Assembly (NCBI GenBank): GCA_036389035.1
Contig: DASVQQ010000007.1
Span: 457,226 to 521,225 of the forward strand
Origin: Jatrophihabitans sp.
GTDB lineage: Bacteria; Actinomycetota; Actinomycetes; Mycobacteriales; Jatrophihabitantaceae
DNA length: 64,000 bases
Reading direction: 5' to 3'
This document shows, in pieces, positions 1 to 11,325 of this stretch (within the stretch, counting starts at the first letter, position 1; the number at the start of each line of letters is the position of its first letter). The notes beneath the pieces are model-generated. The model made no database searches, had not been told where the DNA came from, and saw only the letters and a program-made list of their open reading frames with translations. The position numbers were made by a program, and so were the translations under genes.

Positions 1-549
1 CCGCTGGAGCGCACCGCCGACGCCCCGGCCTACGAGTTCGTCAACGAGGTGACCGGCGGTCGCATCCCGAAGGAGTTCATTCCTTCGGTGGACCAGGGCG
101 CGCAGGAGGCCATGCAGTACGGCATCCTGGCCGGCTACCCGCTGGTGGGCGTGCGCATGGCGCTCACCGACGGTGGCTACCACGACGTCGACTCCTCCGA
201 GATGGCGTTCAAGATCGCCGGCTCGATGGTGTTCAAGGCGGCTGCCCGCAAGGCCGACCCGGTCCTGCTGGAGCCCATGATGGCGGTCGAGGTGATCACG
301 CCCGAAGAGAACATGGGTGATGTGATCGGTGACCTCAACTCGCGGCGCGGTCAGATCCAGGCGATGGAGGAGCGTTCCGGCGCCCGAATCGTCCGGGCGC
401 TCGTGCCGCTGTCGGAGATGTTCGGTTACGTCGGTGACCTGCGTTCCAAGACGCAGGGCCGGGCGAACTACTCGATGCAGTTCGACTCCTACGCCGAGGT
501 TCCGACCAACGTGGCGAAGGAAATCATCGCGAAGGCGACGGGGCAGTAG
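1..549 (+). CDS. fusA: Elongation factor G, C-terminal part (cut by window edge)
   Basis: The reading frame is open from base 1 and ends at TAG 547-549, so the 5' part of the gene lies outside the window. The visible 182 codons cover EF-G domains IV and V: a [12 protein letters not shown] stretch, the [24 protein letters not shown] segment of domain V and a [14 protein letters not shown] motif near the end. EF-G is the ribosomal translocase GTPase; the GTPase domain itself is not in the window. It sits 78 bp upstream of tuf, as is usual in actinobacterial str operons. Confidence 0.98.
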   Translation, partial: PLERTADAPAYEFVNEVTGGRIPKEFIPSVDQGAQEAMQYGILAGYPLVGVRMALTDGGYHDVDSSEMAFKIAGSMVFKAAARKADPVLLEPMMAVEVITPEENMGDVIGDLNSRRGQIQAMEERSGARIVRALVPLSEMFGYVGDLRSKTQGRANYSMQFDSYAEVPTNVAKEIIAKATGQ

Positions 550-627
550 CCCCGGCGCTCCCGGCATCACCCAATTCACAAGACCAAGTAGACGGCCAAC
601 AGCCCGACCAAAGGGAGAGGATCCACA

Positions 628-1821
<1,194 letters not shown>

Positions 1822-1835
1822 CACGGTTCGAAGTT

Positions 1836-1871
1836 CGGCGGCCGGGCAGCCAGCTCGGGGCCCGGCCGCCG
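1836..1871 (+). terminator. Hairpin after tuf
   Basis: Perfect 11-bp inverted repeat (CGGCGGCCGGG at 1836-1846, its complement at 1861-1871) with a 14-nt loop, 15 nt after the tuf stop. There is no T-tract, so it is either an intrinsic terminator of the actinobacterial U-poor type or an mRNA 3'-end stabiliser. A second small hairpin (GATCCGT 1893-1899 / ACGGATC 1904-1910) lies in the leader before rpsJ. Confidence 0.6.
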
Positions 1872-2010
1872 GAACTCCACCAGCACTGCTTCGATCCGTA
1901 GCCACGGATCGCGAGCTTGAACCTGAGCACCAGCTCGACCGCATCTGATCACAGACCAGTGCGAGCCTGGCGCGAGCACCATTCACCACAGTGAGGACGA
2001 GAAAGCCACC

Positions 2011-2316
2011 ATGGCTGGACAGAAGATCCGCATCCGGCTCAAGGCCTATGACCACGAGGCCATTGACGCCAGCGCGCGAAAGATCGTCGAAACCGTGACG
2101 CGTACCGGCGCTCGCGTTGTCGGCCCGGTGCCCCTGCCGACCGAGAAGAACGTGTACTGCGTCATCCGCTCGCCGCACAAGTACAAGGACAGTCGCGAGC
2201 ACTTCGAGATGCGGACCCACAAGCGTCTCATCGACATTCTCGACCCGACGCCGAAGACGGTCGACGCGCTGATGCGCATCGACCTGCCGGCCAGCGTCGA
2301 CGTCAACATCCAGTAG
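2011..2316 (+). CDS. rpsJ: 30S ribosomal protein S10
   Basis: 101 residues, the usual S10 length, starting [19 protein letters not shown] and carrying the conserved [11 protein letters not shown] and [20 protein letters not shown] segments. S10 is in the 30S head and is also NusE of antitermination complexes. It is the first gene of the S10 operon; the 189 bp before it contain the tuf hairpin and a leader with another hairpin. Confidence 0.98.
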   Translation: MAGQKIRIRLKAYDHEAIDASARKIVETVTRTGARVVGPVPLPTEKNVYCVIRSPHKYKDSREHFEMRTHKRLIDILDPTPKTVDALMRIDLPASVDVNIQ

Positions 2317-2338
2317 CAGCGGTTAGCGAGAATTCATC

Positions 2339-2992
2339 ATGACTAGTCAGAACAGAGTGATCCGCGGCATCCTGGGCGAGAAGCTCGGCATGACCCAGGT
2401 CTTCGACGCCAACAACCGGATCGTTCCGGTGACGGTGGTCAAGGCCGGGCCCTGCGTGGTGACTCAGATCCGGACCCAGGAGAAGGACGGCTACACCGCC
2501 GTCCAGCTCGCCTACGGCCAGATCGATCCGCGCAAGGTGACCAAGCCGCTGTCCGGTCACTTCCAGGCAGCCGGCGTAACGCCACGGCGCCACGTGATCG
2601 AGCTGCGCACCTCCTCGACCGAGGGCTACGAGGTCGGCCAGGAGTTCGGCGCGGACATCTTCGCCGACGGCGCGTCGGTGGACGTGACCGGAACCACCAA
2701 GGGCAAGGGCACCGCCGGTGTCATGAAGCGCCACGGGTTCCACGGCGTGTCGGCCTCGCACGGCTCGCACCGCAACCACCGCAAGCCAGGTTCGATCGGC
2801 GGCTGCTCGACACCCGGCCGGGTGTTCAAGGGCATGCGGATGTCCGGGCGGATGGGTGTCGACAAGCAGACCACCCAGAGCCTGCGCGTCATCCGGGTCG
2901 ACGCCGAGCGCGGCCTGCTGCTCATCGAAGGCGCGGTGCCCGGCCCCAAGGGCGGCCTGGTGCTCGTCCGTACCGCAGTGAAGGGAGCCTGA
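2339..2992 (+). CDS. rplC: 50S ribosomal protein L3
   Basis: 217 residues. The start of L3 is visible as [14 protein letters not shown] after a short N-terminal tail, and the conserved core [19 protein letters not shown] with [26 protein letters not shown] lies in the middle. L3 is an early assembly protein near the peptidyl transferase centre. The gene is 22 bp after rpsJ and 4 bp before rplD in one operon. Confidence 0.98.
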   Translation: MTSQNRVIRGILGEKLGMTQVFDANNRIVPVTVVKAGPCVVTQIRTQEKDGYTAVQLAYGQIDPRKVTKPLSGHFQAAGVTPRRHVIELRTSSTEGYEVGQEFGADIFADGASVDVTGTTKGKGTAGVMKRHGFHGVSASHGSHRNHRKPGSIGGCSTPGRVFKGMRMSGRMGVDKQTTQSLRVIRVDAERGLLLIEGAVPGPKGGLVLVRTAVKGA

Positions 2993-2996
2993 TCCG

Positions 2997-3734
2997 ATGA
3001 CTCTCACCGTTGACGTAGTCAGCCCGGCCGGCGTCGAGTCCGACCGCAGCTCGGTCGAGCTGCCCGCCGAGATCTTCGACGTGCCCACCAACATCGCCCT
3101 GATCCACCAGGTCGTGGTGGCTCAGCTCGCCGCCGCGCGGCAGGGCACCGCCTCGACCAAGACCCGCGGCGAGGTTCGCGGTGGCGGCAAGAAGCCGCAT
3201 CGGCAGAAGGGCACCGGCCGGGCCCGGCAGGGCTCGACCCGCGCGCCGCAGTTCGCCGGTGGTGGCGTGGTGCACGGCCCCAAGCCGCGCTCCTACGACC
3301 AGCGCACCCCCAAGAAGATGAAGGCCGCCGCCCTGCGTGGCGCCCTGTCCGACCGGGCCCGCAACGGCCGGGTGCACGTCGCCTCGGCACTGGTCGCCGG
3401 CGACAGCCCGTCCACCAAGGCGATCACGGCCTCGCTGGCCTCGATGAGCACGGCCAAGAACATCCTGGTCGTCGTCCAGCGCACCGACGAGCTGAGCTGG
3501 AAGAGCCTGCGCAACCTGACCGGGGTCCACGTGCTGGAGCCGGGTCAGCTCAACACCTACGACGTGCTGATCTCCGATGACGTGATCTTCACCCTGGGCG
3601 CGCTGGAGACCTTCCTGGCCGGACCGGCCACCGGAAAGTCGGCCAAGGGCGCGGCGAGTTCGGCCGAGCTGGCCGATGACGACTCCGCCGCCCACGGCGA
3701 GACCCCGGTCGTGACCGAAGAGGATGAGAACTGA
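2997..3734 (+). CDS. rplD: 50S ribosomal protein L4 with acidic C-terminal tail
   Basis: 245 residues. The L4 core includes the extended-loop segment [32 protein letters not shown] (residues about 57-90), which lines the exit tunnel. After the usual end near residue 205 there is an extra tail of about 35-40 residues rich in Ala, Ser, Asp and Glu. The stop overlaps the rplW start (TGATG), so translation of the two is probably coupled. Confidence 0.98.
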   Translation: MTLTVDVVSPAGVESDRSSVELPAEIFDVPTNIALIHQVVVAQLAAARQGTASTKTRGEVRGGGKKPHRQKGTGRARQGSTRAPQFAGGGVVHGPKPRSYDQRTPKKMKAAALRGALSDRARNGRVHVASALVAGDSPSTKAITASLASMSTAKNILVVVQRTDELSWKSLRNLTGVHVLEPGQLNTYDVLISDDVIFTLGALETFLAGPATGKSAKGAASSAELADDDSAAHGETPVVTEEDEN

Positions 3735-4030
3735 TGTTTGACGATCACCGCGACGTGCTGCTCGCCCCGGTCATCTCCGAGAAGAGCTACGGCCTGCTGG
3801 ACCAGAACAAGTACACCTTCGACGTCCACCCGGACGCCAACAAGACGCAGATCAAGATCGCTGTCGAGAAGGTTTTCAACGTCAAGGTGACGGATGTGAA
3901 CACTCTCAATCGTCAGGGCAAGCGCAAGCGGACCCGATTCGGATACGGCACGCGCAAGAGCATCAAGCGCGCGGTCGTCACCCTTCGCGAGGGTGACCGC
4001 ATCGAGGTCTTCGGCGGACCTGCGGCCTAG
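3734..4030 (+). CDS. rplW: 50S ribosomal protein L23
   Basis: 98 residues with the typical [21 protein letters not shown] start and the [25 protein letters not shown] middle segment. L23 sits at the tunnel exit and docks trigger factor and SRP. Its ATG overlaps the rplD stop by one base. Confidence 0.98.
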   Translation: MFDDHRDVLLAPVISEKSYGLLDQNKYTFDVHPDANKTQIKIAVEKVFNVKVTDVNTLNRQGKRKRTRFGYGTRKSIKRAVVTLREGDRIEVFGGPAA

Positions 4031-4060
4031 CGGGACACGGGACAGGAACGGACTTCAGAT

Positions 4061-4894
4061 ATGGGTATCCGCAAGTACAAGCCGACGACTCCCGGTCGCC
4101 GTGGTTCGAGTGTCGCCGACTTCGTCGAGGTCACCCGGACCACGCCGGAGAAGTCGCTGGTCCGACCGCTGCACAACCGCGGCGGCCGCAACAACACCGG
4201 CCACATCACCACCCGTCATCAGGGTGGTGGGCACAAGCGCGCCTACCGGCTGATCGACTTCCGCCGCAACGACAAGGACGGGGTGCCGGCCAAGGTCGCG
4301 CACATCGAGTACGACCCGAACCGGACCGCGCGGATCGCGTTGCTGCATTACGCCGACGGCGAGAAGCGCTACATCCTCGCGCCGCGGACGTTGAAGCAGG
4401 GCGACCAGATCGAGAACGGCCCGGGCGCTGACATCAAGGCGGGCAACGCGCTGCCGCTGCGCAACATCCCGGTCGGCACCACGGTGCACGCGATCGAGCT
4501 GCGGCCCGGTGGCGGCGCCAAGATCGCCCGCTCCGCCGGCGCCAGCGTGCAGCTGGTGGCCAAGGACGGCCCGTACGCCCAGCTGCGGATGCCCTCCGGT
4601 GAGATCCGCAACGTTGACGTGCGCTGCCGCGCCACCGTCGGCGAGGTCGGCAACGCCGAGCAGAGCAACATCAACTGGGGCAAGGCCGGCCGGATGCGGT
4701 GGAAGGGCAAGCGCCCGACCGTCCGAGGTGTGGCGATGAACCCGGTGGACCACCCGCACGGCGGTGGTGAGGGCAAGACCTCAGGTGGCCGGCACCCGGT
4801 CAACCCGGCCGGCAAGCCCGAAGGCCGTACCCGTACCCGCAAGGCGAGCGACGCGATGATCGTCCGCCGCCGCAAGTCAAACAAGAAGCGTTAG
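4061..4894 (+). CDS. rplB: 50S ribosomal protein L2
   Basis: 277 residues, standard length, beginning [15 protein letters not shown]. The universally conserved [12 protein letters not shown] segment, with the His residue important for the peptidyl transferase region, is near residue 225. The C terminus ends KKR. It lies between rplW and rpsS in canonical order. Confidence 0.98.
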   Translation: MGIRKYKPTTPGRRGSSVADFVEVTRTTPEKSLVRPLHNRGGRNNTGHITTRHQGGGHKRAYRLIDFRRNDKDGVPAKVAHIEYDPNRTARIALLHYADGEKRYILAPRTLKQGDQIENGPGADIKAGNALPLRNIPVGTTVHAIELRPGGGAKIARSAGASVQLVAKDGPYAQLRMPSGEIRNVDVRCRATVGEVGNAEQSNINWGKAGRMRWKGKRPTVRGVAMNPVDHPHGGGEGKTSGGRHPVNPAGKPEGRTRTRKASDAMIVRRRKSNKKR

Positions 4895-4902
4895 GACCAG
4901 CC

Positions 4903-5181
4903 ATGCCTCGCTCGCTCAAGAAGGGCCCCTTCGTCGACGACCACCTGCTCAAGAAGGTGGATGTCCAGAACGACAAGGGCAGCAAGAACGTGATCAAGAC
5001 CTGGTCGCGGCGCTCGACGATCATTCCGGACATGCTCGGGCACACCATCGCGGTGCACGACGGCCGCAAGCACGTCCCGGTGTTCGTGACCGAGGGCATG
5101 GTCGGCCACAAGCTCGGCGAGTTCGCCCCGACCCGCACCTTCCGGGGTCACATCAAGGATGACCGCCGGTCCCGCCGGTAG
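4903..5181 (+). CDS. rpsS: 30S ribosomal protein S19
   Basis: 92 residues starting [19 protein letters not shown], with [27 protein letters not shown] in the middle and [12 protein letters not shown] near the end, all hallmarks of S19. It binds the 30S head next to S13. It follows rplB by 8 bp. Confidence 0.98.
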   Translation: MPRSLKKGPFVDDHLLKKVDVQNDKGSKNVIKTWSRRSTIIPDMLGHTIAVHDGRKHVPVFVTEGMVGHKLGEFAPTRTFRGHIKDDRRSRR

Positions 5182-5240
5182 TCGCGCGCAACAGATCCGA
5201 CAGTTCACCACCGATCAGCCAGATTTAAGGGATATCGCAG

Positions 5241-5663
5241 ATGGCAGCCAACGAACCCGACGCAGATGTGCGGACCGCCTTCGCGCGGGCGTCGCAGGTC
5301 AACGTGACGCCCATGAAGGCGCGTCGCGTCATCGACCTGATTCGCAACAAGCCGGCATCGGACGCGCTCGCGGTGCTCAAGTTCGCACCGCAGGCAGCGT
5401 CGGAGCCGGTGGCGAAGGTTCTGGCCTCCGCGATCGCCAACGCCGAGAACAACTTCAACCTCGATCCCGAGACGCTGATCGTCTCGCGCGCCTTCGTCGA
5501 CGAGGGTCCGACCCTCAAGCGGTTCCAGCCGCGGGCGCAGGGCCGGGCCTATCGGATCCGCAAGCGCACCAGCCACATCACCATCGAGGTCGAGAGCGTA
5601 GAGAGAGTCGCGAAGACCGGCTTGTCCTCGCGCACCACCGCCAAGAAGGGGAGCACCCGCTAA
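5241..5663 (+). CDS. rplV: 50S ribosomal protein L22
   Basis: 140 residues. The core has [30 protein letters not shown] at the N-terminal side and the beta-hairpin loop segment [29 protein letters not shown] that lines the exit tunnel. The stop TAA overlaps the rpsC ATG by one base (TAATG). Confidence 0.98.
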   Translation: MAANEPDADVRTAFARASQVNVTPMKARRVIDLIRNKPASDALAVLKFAPQAASEPVAKVLASAIANAENNFNLDPETLIVSRAFVDEGPTLKRFQPRAQGRAYRIRKRTSHITIEVESVERVAKTGLSSRTTAKKGSTR

Positions 5664-6610
5664 TGGGGCAGAAAGTAAACCCGAACGGGTTCCGCCTCGG
5701 CATCACCACCGACTGGAAGAGTCGCTGGTTCGCCGACAAGAACTACGGCGAGTACGTCAAGGAGGACGTCGCGATCCGTCGCCTGATGTCCAAGGGGATG
5801 GAACGCGCCGGGATCGCCAAGGTGGAGATCGAGCGGACCCGCGACCGGGTCCGGGTCGACATCCACACCGCGCGGCCGGGCATCGTGATCGGCCGCCGGG
5901 GTGCTGAGGCCGACCGGATCCGCGGCGAGCTCGAGAAGCTCACCGGCAAGCAGGTCCAGCTCAACATCCTCGAGGTCAAGAACCCCGAAGCCGATGCCCA
6001 GCTGGTCGCCCAGGGTGTGGCCGAGCAGCTGTCCAACCGGGTCAGCTTCCGTCGCGCGATGCGCAAGAGCATGCAGTCGACCCTGAAGAGCCCGGGCGTC
6101 AAGGGCATCAGGGTGCAGTGCTCGGGCCGCCTCGGCGGCGCTGAGATGAGCCGCTCGGAGTTTTACCGCGAGGGCCGGGTGCCGCTGCACACGCTGCGCG
6201 CCAACATCGACTACGGCTTCTACGAGGCCCGTACCACCTTCGGCCGGATCGGTGTGAAGGTCTGGATCTACAAGGGCGAGGTTCCCACCGGTTCGCGTAC
6301 CGAGCGCGAGGCCGCGGTCGCCGCCGAGGCCCTGCGCCAGCGTCGTGACCGGCCGGCTCGTCCGCGTCGTTCCGGCTCGCAGGGCACCACCGGCGTCTCG
6401 ACCGAGGCAGGACGGGCAGCGGACGCCGGAGTCGAGACGCCGGCTGCCGCTGTCGCGGTTCAAGACACCGAGCCGGTTGACTCCCCGGTGGTCGACGCGC
6501 TGGCCGTAGAGGGCCGGGCCGTCGAGGCTCCGGTGACCGACACCGCCGAGACGCCGGCCGCCGGCAGTTCCGAGCCGGCAGCTGAGAACACCGAAAAAAC
6601 TGAGGGCTGA
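5663..6610 (+). CDS. rpsC: 30S ribosomal protein S3 with long C-terminal extension
   Basis: 315 residues. The start is the ATG at 5663 ([13 protein letters not shown]), overlapping the rplV stop; an open frame upstream of it is spurious. The KH domain with the GRRGAE loop and the C-terminal S3 domain end near residue 225. About 90 further residues are rich in Ala, Pro, Glu, Thr and Val with no domain recognised. Bacterial S3 of enterobacteria is about 233 residues; long low-complexity tails are common in Actinobacteria, and this one is on the long side. Confidence 0.97.
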   Translation: MGQKVNPNGFRLGITTDWKSRWFADKNYGEYVKEDVAIRRLMSKGMERAGIAKVEIERTRDRVRVDIHTARPGIVIGRRGAEADRIRGELEKLTGKQVQLNILEVKNPEADAQLVAQGVAEQLSNRVSFRRAMRKSMQSTLKSPGVKGIRVQCSGRLGGAEMSRSEFYREGRVPLHTLRANIDYGFYEARTTFGRIGVKVWIYKGEVPTGSRTEREAAVAAEALRQRRDRPARPRRSGSQGTTGVSTEAGRAADAGVETPAAAVAVQDTEPVDSPVVDALAVEGRAVEAPVTDTAETPAAGSSEPAAENTEKTEG

Positions 6611-6613
6611 CAT

Positions 6614-7027
6614 ATGTTGATCCCACGGCGGGTTAAGCACCGCAAGCAGCACCACCCGGATCGCACCGGGCCTGCCAAGGGTGGCACCCGTGTCACCTTC
6701 GGCGAGTACGGCGTTCAGGCGCTCGAGCCTGCCTACATCACCAACCGGCAGATCGAGTCGGCGCGTATCGCCATCAACCGGCACATCCGCCGTGGTGGCA
6801 AGGTCTGGATCAACATCTACCCCGACCGGCCGCTGACCAAGAAGCCTGCCGAGACCCGGATGGGCTCGGGCAAGGGCTCGCCGGAATGGTGGATCGCCAA
6901 CATCAAGCCGGGACGGGTGCTCTTCGAGCTGTCCTACCCGGATGAGAAGACGGCCAGGGAGGCCCTGACCCGGGCCATCCACAAGCTGCCCATGAAGTGC
7001 CGGATCGTGAAGCGGGAGGAGTTCTGA
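6614..7027 (+). CDS. rplP: 50S ribosomal protein L16
   Basis: 137 residues starting [19 protein letters not shown], with [29 protein letters not shown] and the [23 protein letters not shown] segment, all typical of L16. It binds near the A-site tRNA elbow. Its stop overlaps the rpmC start (TGATG). Confidence 0.98.
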   Translation: MLIPRRVKHRKQHHPDRTGPAKGGTRVTFGEYGVQALEPAYITNRQIESARIAINRHIRRGGKVWINIYPDRPLTKKPAETRMGSGKGSPEWWIANIKPGRVLFELSYPDEKTAREALTRAIHKLPMKCRIVKREEF

Positions 7028-7260
7028 TGGCTACCACGTCCAACACCAGCGAGCTTCGCGAGCTACACGACGAGGAACTGCAGACCCGGCTGCGGGAGTC
7101 CAAGGAAGAGCTGTTCAACCTGCGCTTCCAGATGGCTACCGGGCAACTGGACAACAACCGGCGGCTGCGCGTCGTGCGCCACGACATCGCTCGGATCTAC
7201 ACGATCCTGCGTGAGCGCGAGCTCGGCCTGTCGGTAGCACCTGAAGGAGGCGCTGCATGA
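7027..7260 (+). CDS. rpmC: 50S ribosomal protein L29
   Basis: 77 residues from the ATG at 7027 ([13 protein letters not shown]), which overlaps the rplP stop; a longer in-frame start upstream lies inside rplP and is rejected. The [38 protein letters not shown] helical hairpin is the L29 signature. Confidence 0.97.
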   Translation: MATTSNTSELRELHDEELQTRLRESKEELFNLRFQMATGQLDNNRRLRVVRHDIARIYTILRERELGLSVAPEGGAA

Positions 7261-7547
7261 GCACGGACGCAACCCCGGCCACCACCGGATCCGTTCGCGA
7301 CGCCGACCGCAAGGTCCGTGAGGGCCTGGTCGTCAGCGACAAGATGGACAAGACCGTGGTGGTCGCGGTCGAGGACCGGGTCAAGCACCCGCTCTACGGC
7401 AAGGTCATCCGGCGCACCAACAAGCTCAAGGCTCACGACGAGGCCAACTCGGCCGGCGTCGGCGACCGGGTGCTGTTGATGGAGACCCGCCCGCTGTCGG
7501 CCACCAAGCGCTGGCGCGTGGTGGAGATCATCGAGCGCGCCAAGTAG
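7257..7547 (+). CDS. rpsQ: 30S ribosomal protein S17
   Basis: 96 residues, with [36 protein letters not shown], the S17 OB-fold core. The ATG overlaps the last codon and stop of rpmC (ATGA). It closes the S10-type cluster; a strong hairpin follows before rplN. Confidence 0.98.
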   Translation: MSTDATPATTGSVRDADRKVREGLVVSDKMDKTVVVAVEDRVKHPLYGKVIRRTNKLKAHDEANSAGVGDRVLLMETRPLSATKRWRVVEIIERAK

Positions 7548-7560
7548 TAAGGCTCGACGT

Positions 7561-7582
7561 CCTGCCCGGCTACCCGGGCAGG
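7561..7582 (+). terminator. Hairpin between rpsQ and rplN
   Basis: Perfect 9-bp stem CCTGCCCGG (7561-7569) / CCGGGCAGG (7574-7582) with a 4-nt loop, in the 99-bp gap between the S10 and spc parts of the cluster. No T-tract follows, so it could be an attenuator, a processing site or a weak terminator separating two transcription units. Confidence 0.5.
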
Positions 7583-7646
7583 AGCAAGACGGCATAGTAA
7601 GGGCCCGCCACGAGGCCTGGTTAGCCACGATTTTGGGAGTAAGGCT

Positions 7647-8015
7647 GTGATTCAGCAGGAGTCGCGACTGCGCGTCGCCGACAACACCGGTGCCAAGGAG
7701 ATCTTGTGCATCCGGGTGTTGGGCGGCTCGGGCCGTCGCTATGCGGGCATCGGCGACATCATCGTCGCGACCGTCAAGGACGCGTTGCCCGGCGCCGGTG
7801 TCAAGAAGGGTGACGTCGTCAAGGCGGTCATCGTCCGGACGGTGAAGGAGCGTCGGCGTGCTGACGGCTCCTACATCAGGTTCGACGAGAACGCCGCCGT
7901 GCTGATCAAGGCCGACGGCGAGCCGCGCGGCACCCGCATCTTCGGCCCGGTCGGGCGCGAACTGCGCGACAAGAAGTTCATGAAGATCATCTCGCTGGCT
8001 CCGGAGGTGCTGTAG
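7647..8015 (+). CDS. rplN: 50S ribosomal protein L14
   Basis: 122 residues, standard length, starting at GTG ([19 protein letters not shown]) with a GGGAGTAAGG ribosome binding site. The [14 protein letters not shown] and [11 protein letters not shown] segments are diagnostic. L14 contacts 16S rRNA in an intersubunit bridge. First gene of the spc cluster. Confidence 0.98.
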   Translation: MIQQESRLRVADNTGAKEILCIRVLGGSGRRYAGIGDIIVATVKDALPGAGVKKGDVVKAVIVRTVKERRRADGSYIRFDENAAVLIKADGEPRGTRIFGPVGRELRDKKFMKIISLAPEVL

Positions 8016-8017
8016 CC

Positions 8018-8332
8018 ATGAAGATCAAGAAGGGCGACGAGGTCGTCGTCATCGCAGGTAAGGACCGCGGCAAGTCCGGCAAGGTGATCGCGTCCTTCCC
8101 GGCTGAGAACAAGATCATCGTCGAGGGCGTCAACCGGGTCACCAAGCACACCCGGGTCTCGGCCAACGCCCGTGGCGCCAAGACCGGCGGCATCGTCAAC
8201 CAGGAAGCCAAGGTCGACGCCAGCAACGTGATGGTGGTCGTGGACGGCCAGGCCACCCGGGTCGGATACCGCCGAGACGAAGAAACCGGCCGCAACGTCC
8301 GCGTTGCCCGCCGTACTGGAAAGGACCTGTGA
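8018..8332 (+). CDS. rplX: 50S ribosomal protein L24
   Basis: 104 residues with the KOW motif [19 protein letters not shown] at the N terminus and [10 protein letters not shown] next to it. L24 initiates 50S assembly. It starts 2 bp after rplN and its stop overlaps the rplE start. Confidence 0.98.
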   Translation: MKIKKGDEVVVIAGKDRGKSGKVIASFPAENKIIVEGVNRVTKHTRVSANARGAKTGGIVNQEAKVDASNVMVVVDGQATRVGYRRDEETGRNVRVARRTGKDL

Positions 8333-8907
8333 TGAGCACCGAGGCAAGCACCACCGAGGTGCCGGCGCCGCGGTTGAAGCTGCGTTACCGCAAGGAGATA
8401 GCGCCCGCGCTGCAGTCCCAGTTCTCCTACGCCAACCCCATGCAGATTCCCGGCGTGGTCAAGATCGTCGTCAACATGGGTGTCGGGCAGGCCGCCAAGG
8501 ACGCCAAGCTGATGGACGGCGCGGTGCGCGACCTGACCCTGATCACCGGCCAGAAGCCGCTGGTGCAGAAGGCCCGGGTCTCCATCGCCCAGTTCAAGCT
8601 GCGCGAGGGCATGCCGATCGGCGCCAAGGTGACCCTGCGCGGTGACCGGATGTGGGAGTTCCTGGACCGGTTGCTGAGCCTGGCGCTGCCCCGGATCCGT
8701 GACTTCCGCGGGCTCTCGCCCAAGCAGTTCGACGGCAACGGCAACTACACCTTCGGTCTCAACGAGCAGTCGATGTTCCACGAGATCGACCCCGACACGA
8801 TCGATCGCCCGCGTGGCATGGACATCACCATCGTCACGACGGCGACCAACGACGACGAGGGCCGCGCGCTGCTTCGCGCGCTCGGCTTCCCGTTCAAGGA
8901 GAACTAA
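8332..8907 (+). CDS. rplE: 50S ribosomal protein L5
   Basis: 191 residues from the ATG at 8332, which overlaps the rplX stop (TGATG); a GTG one codon earlier is the alternative. Core motifs are [51 protein letters not shown] and [21 protein letters not shown]5 binds 5S rRNA. Confidence 0.98.
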   Translation: MSTEASTTEVPAPRLKLRYRKEIAPALQSQFSYANPMQIPGVVKIVVNMGVGQAAKDAKLMDGAVRDLTLITGQKPLVQKARVSIAQFKLREGMPIGAKVTLRGDRMWEFLDRLLSLALPRIRDFRGLSPKQFDGNGNYTFGLNEQSMFHEIDPDTIDRPRGMDITIVTTATNDDEGRALLRALGFPFKEN

Positions 8908-8910
8908 GCC

Positions 8911-9096
8911 ATGGCCAAGACTGCACTCAGGATCAAGGCGGCAGCCAAGCCGAAGTTCGCGGTTCGCGGGTACACCCGGTGCCAGCGCTGCGGCCGGTCC
9001 CAGGCCGTCTACAAGAAGTTCGGGCTGTGCCGGATCTGCCTGCGCGAGATGACCCATGCCGGCGAGCTGCCCGGCATGACCAAGTCGAGCTGGTAG
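8911..9096 (+). CDS. rpsN: 30S ribosomal protein S14, zinc-binding type
   Basis: 61 residues, the short type-Z S14. The zinc ribbon is CQRCGR followed by CRIC, and the rest is the conserved [26 protein letters not shown]. Actinobacteria often carry a second, zinc-free S14 elsewhere for zinc starvation; it is not in this window. It follows rplE by 3 bp. Confidence 0.98.
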   Translation: MAKTALRIKAAAKPKFAVRGYTRCQRCGRSQAVYKKFGLCRICLREMTHAGELPGMTKSSW

Positions 9097-9123
9097 CCCC
9101 AGACCTTCGCCTTCGCTGGCACC

Positions 9124-9143
9124 GCTCGATTTCTCAATCGAGC
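9124..9143 (+). terminator. Hairpin between rpsN and rpsH
   Basis: 8-bp stem GCTCGATT (9124-9131) / AATCGAGC (9136-9143) with loop TCTC, in the 190-bp gap after rpsN. It is a modest hairpin without a T-tract and may be an attenuator or processing site inside the spc cluster. Confidence 0.4.
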
Positions 9144-9245
9144 ACCGATCAGGCAAACTTGTCTGGTTGTCCATGTTGCTTCGAAGCAGGCCCCGTCCGG
9201 ATGCCGGATCGCAGGGGAACCGCTCCGAGAGAGGTAAGACCTTTG

Positions 9246-9290
9246 ATGAACACGCTCTTCGCCGGCCCGAACCGCGAGGCCGCCTCATGA
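9246..9290 (+). CDS. Possible 14-codon leader ORF in front of rpsH
   Basis: ATG 9246 opens a 14-codon frame ([14 protein letters not shown]) whose TGA at 9288-9290 overlaps the rpsH ATG at 9287 (ATGA). A GAGAGAGG Shine-Dalgarno lies about 8 nt before the leader ATG, better than the weak GCGAGG before rpsH itself. It may be a leader peptide that couples rpsH translation. Whether it is translated is unknown. Confidence 0.35.
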   Translation: MNTLFAGPNREAAS

Positions 9291-9694
9291 CCATGACGGA
9301 CCCCATCGCCGACATGCTGACCCGCCTGCGCAACGCCAACTCGGCGTTCCACGACACGGTGTCCATGCCGCACAGCAAGCTCAAGGCCCACATCGCCGAG
9401 ATCCTGCAGCAGCAGGGTTACATCTCGGGCTTCCAGGTGACCGACACCGAGGGCGACCTGCCCGGCAAGGTGCTGACCCTGAACCTGAAGTACGGCCCCA
9501 ACCGCGAGCGCAGCATCGCCGGCGTGCGCCGGGTGTCCAAGCCTGGTCTGCGGGTGTACGCCAAGTCCACCGGACTGCCGCGGGTGCTCGGTGGCCTGGG
9601 CATCGCCATCATCTCGTCCTCGTCCGGTCTGTTGACCGACCGGCAGGCCGCCAAGCGTGGAGTGGGTGGGGAAGTCCTCGCCTACGTCTGGTAG
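9287..9694 (+). CDS. rpsH: 30S ribosomal protein S8
   Basis: 135 residues from the ATG at 9287 ([23 protein letters not shown]); a second ATG two codons on is possible. The C-terminal [26 protein letters not shown] is typical of S8, the translational repressor of spc operons in enterobacteria. A longer open frame upstream has no S8 similarity and is rejected. Confidence 0.97.
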   Translation: MTMTDPIADMLTRLRNANSAFHDTVSMPHSKLKAHIAEILQQQGYISGFQVTDTEGDLPGKVLTLNLKYGPNRERSIAGVRRVSKPGLRVYAKSTGLPRVLGGLGIAIISSSSGLLTDRQAAKRGVGGEVLAYVW

Positions 9695-9705
9695 GGGAGC
9701 CCCAC

Positions 9706-10242
9706 ATGAGTCGCATCGGCAAGCTGCCGATCCCGGTCCCGAGCGGGGTGGAGGTCGCGATCGACGGCCAGCACGTCACCGTCAAGGGTCCCAAGGGCAG
9801 CCTTTCGCACGTCCTTTCCGAGCCGATCACGATCGCTCAGGAGGACGGCACGTTGAATGTGGTCCGTCCCGACGACGAGCGCGTGTCCAAGTCACTGCAC
9901 GGGCTGTCCCGGACGTTGATCGCGAACATGGTGGTCGGAGTCACCTCCGGCTACATCAAGAATCTTGAGATCGTCGGCACCGGTTACCGGGTCGCGGCCA
10001 AGGGCGGTGACCTGGAGTTCGCTCTCGGGTTCAGCCACCCGGTCCTGATCACGGCGCCGGAGGGCATCTCGTTCAGAGTCGACTCCCCGACCCGGTTCGC
10101 CGTCGAAGGCATCGACAAGCAGAAGGTCGGCGAAGTGGCCGCCAACATCCGTAAGTTGCGCAAGCCTGACCCCTACAAGGGCAAGGGCGTGCGTTACCAG
10201 GGTGAGGTCGTCCGCCGCAAGGCCGGAAAGACGGGTAAGTAA
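9706..10242 (+). CDS. rplF: 50S ribosomal protein L6
   Basis: 178 residues beginning [17 protein letters not shown], with two L6 repeats and the C-terminal [17 protein letters not shown] motif. L6 lies near the sarcin-ricin loop. Its TAA overlaps the rplR ATG by one base. Confidence 0.98.
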   Translation: MSRIGKLPIPVPSGVEVAIDGQHVTVKGPKGSLSHVLSEPITIAQEDGTLNVVRPDDERVSKSLHGLSRTLIANMVVGVTSGYIKNLEIVGTGYRVAAKGGDLEFALGFSHPVLITAPEGISFRVDSPTRFAVEGIDKQKVGEVAANIRKLRKPDPYKGKGVRYQGEVVRRKAGKTGK

Positions 10243-10631
10243 TGGCTGCCTCAGGAATCGTCAAGCGCGCACGGCGTTCGGCCGGAATCTCGGCCGGCCG
10301 CCGCACCAGCAAGGCCCGCCGGCACTTCCGGCTGCGCAAGAAGGTCGTGGGCACCGAAAGCCGGCCCCGGCTGGTCGTCAGCCGCTCGGCCCGGCACCTG
10401 TACGTGCAGTTGGTCGACGACAGCAAGGGCATCACGCTGGCCTCTGCCTCGACCTTCAAGCTGACCGAGGGTGACAAGACCGCCCAGGCCCGCCAGGTCG
10501 GCGCCGCCGTCGCCGAATCGGCCAAGGCGGTCGGCGTCACCAAGGTGGTGCTCGACCGTGGCGGCAACACCTACACCGGCCGGATCGCGGCGTTCGCCGA
10601 CGCCGCCCGTGAAGGCGGCCTGGATTTCTGA
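10242..10631 (+). CDS. rplR: 50S ribosomal protein L18
   Basis: 129 residues with [31 protein letters not shown] and the C-terminal [28 protein letters not shown], the 5S-rRNA-binding L18 signature. Its stop TGA is overlapped by the ATG of a 20-codon ORF leading to rpsE. Confidence 0.98.
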   Translation: MAASGIVKRARRSAGISAGRRTSKARRHFRLRKKVVGTESRPRLVVSRSARHLYVQLVDDSKGITLASASTFKLTEGDKTAQARQVGAAVAESAKAVGVTKVVLDRGGNTYTGRIAAFADAAREGGLDF

Positions 10632-10693
10632 TGAGCCGCATCCTGAACAGCAACCCCATGCACATGTCCAGCAACAGTGAGGGAACAGCCTGA
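10631..10693 (+). CDS. 20-codon bridging ORF between rplR and rpsE
   Basis: ATG 10631 overlaps the rplR stop (TGATG) and its own TGA at 10691-10693 overlaps the rpsE ATG (TGATG again), so the 61-bp gap is filled exactly by one frame, [20 protein letters not shown]. Third codon positions are mostly G or C, as in real genes here. The rpsE Shine-Dalgarno (GAGGGAA) lies inside it. I infer a role in carrying ribosomes from rplR to rpsE; the peptide may have no function. Confidence 0.4.
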   Translation: MSRILNSNPMHMSSNSEGTA

Positions 10694-11322
10694 TGGCCTC
10701 CGCAACCCAGGGAACGCAACGCGGCCCCCGCACCGGCGGCAACGAGCGCGCCGGCGGCAACGAGCGGGGTGGCCGCGACCGCCGGGACGGCCGTTCGGCT
10801 CCTGAGAAGAGCGCGCTGCTCGAGCGCGTCGTCACCATCAACCGGGTGGCCAAGGTCGTCAAGGGTGGTCGCCGGTTCAGCTTCACCGCACTGGTCGTCG
10901 TCGGCGACGGTGACGGCACCGTCGGCGTCGGCTACGGCAAGGCCAAGGAAGTCCCGGCCGCGATCGCCAAGGGCGTCGAGGAAGCCAAGAAGAACTTCTT
11001 CAAGGTGCCCCGGATCGCCCTGACCATCCCGCACCCGGTGCAGGGTGAGAAGGCCGCCGGAGTGGTGCTGCTCAAGCCGGCCAGCCCCGGTACCGGGGTC
11101 ATCGCCGGTGGTCCGGTGCGCGCCGTCCTGGAGTGCGCGGGCATCCACGACATCCTCAGCAAGTCCCTCGGCTCGGACAACCCGATCAACATCGTGCACG
11201 CCACCGAGGCGGCCCTGAAGCAGCTGGTCCGTCCCGAAGAGGTGGCGGCCCGTCGCGGCCTGCCGCTGGAGGACGTGGCTCCGGCCGGTCTGCTGCGCGC
11301 CCGTGCCGGACAGGGGGGCTGA
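10693..11322 (+). CDS. rpsE: 30S ribosomal protein S5
   Basis: 209 residues. The first 45 residues are a Gly/Arg/Asn-rich tail with two near-identical [13 protein letters not shown] copies, then the S5 core [28 protein letters not shown], followed by [15 protein letters not shown]. The N-terminal tail is common in Actinobacteria. It is 3 bp before rpmD. Confidence 0.98.
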   Translation: MASATQGTQRGPRTGGNERAGGNERGGRDRRDGRSAPEKSALLERVVTINRVAKVVKGGRRFSFTALVVVGDGDGTVGVGYGKAKEVPAAIAKGVEEAKKNFFKVPRIALTIPHPVQGEKAAGVVLLKPASPGTGVIAGGPVRAVLECAGIHDILSKSLGSDNPINIVHATEAALKQLVRPEEVAARRGLPLEDVAPAGLLRARAGQGG

Positions 11323-11325
11323 GCG

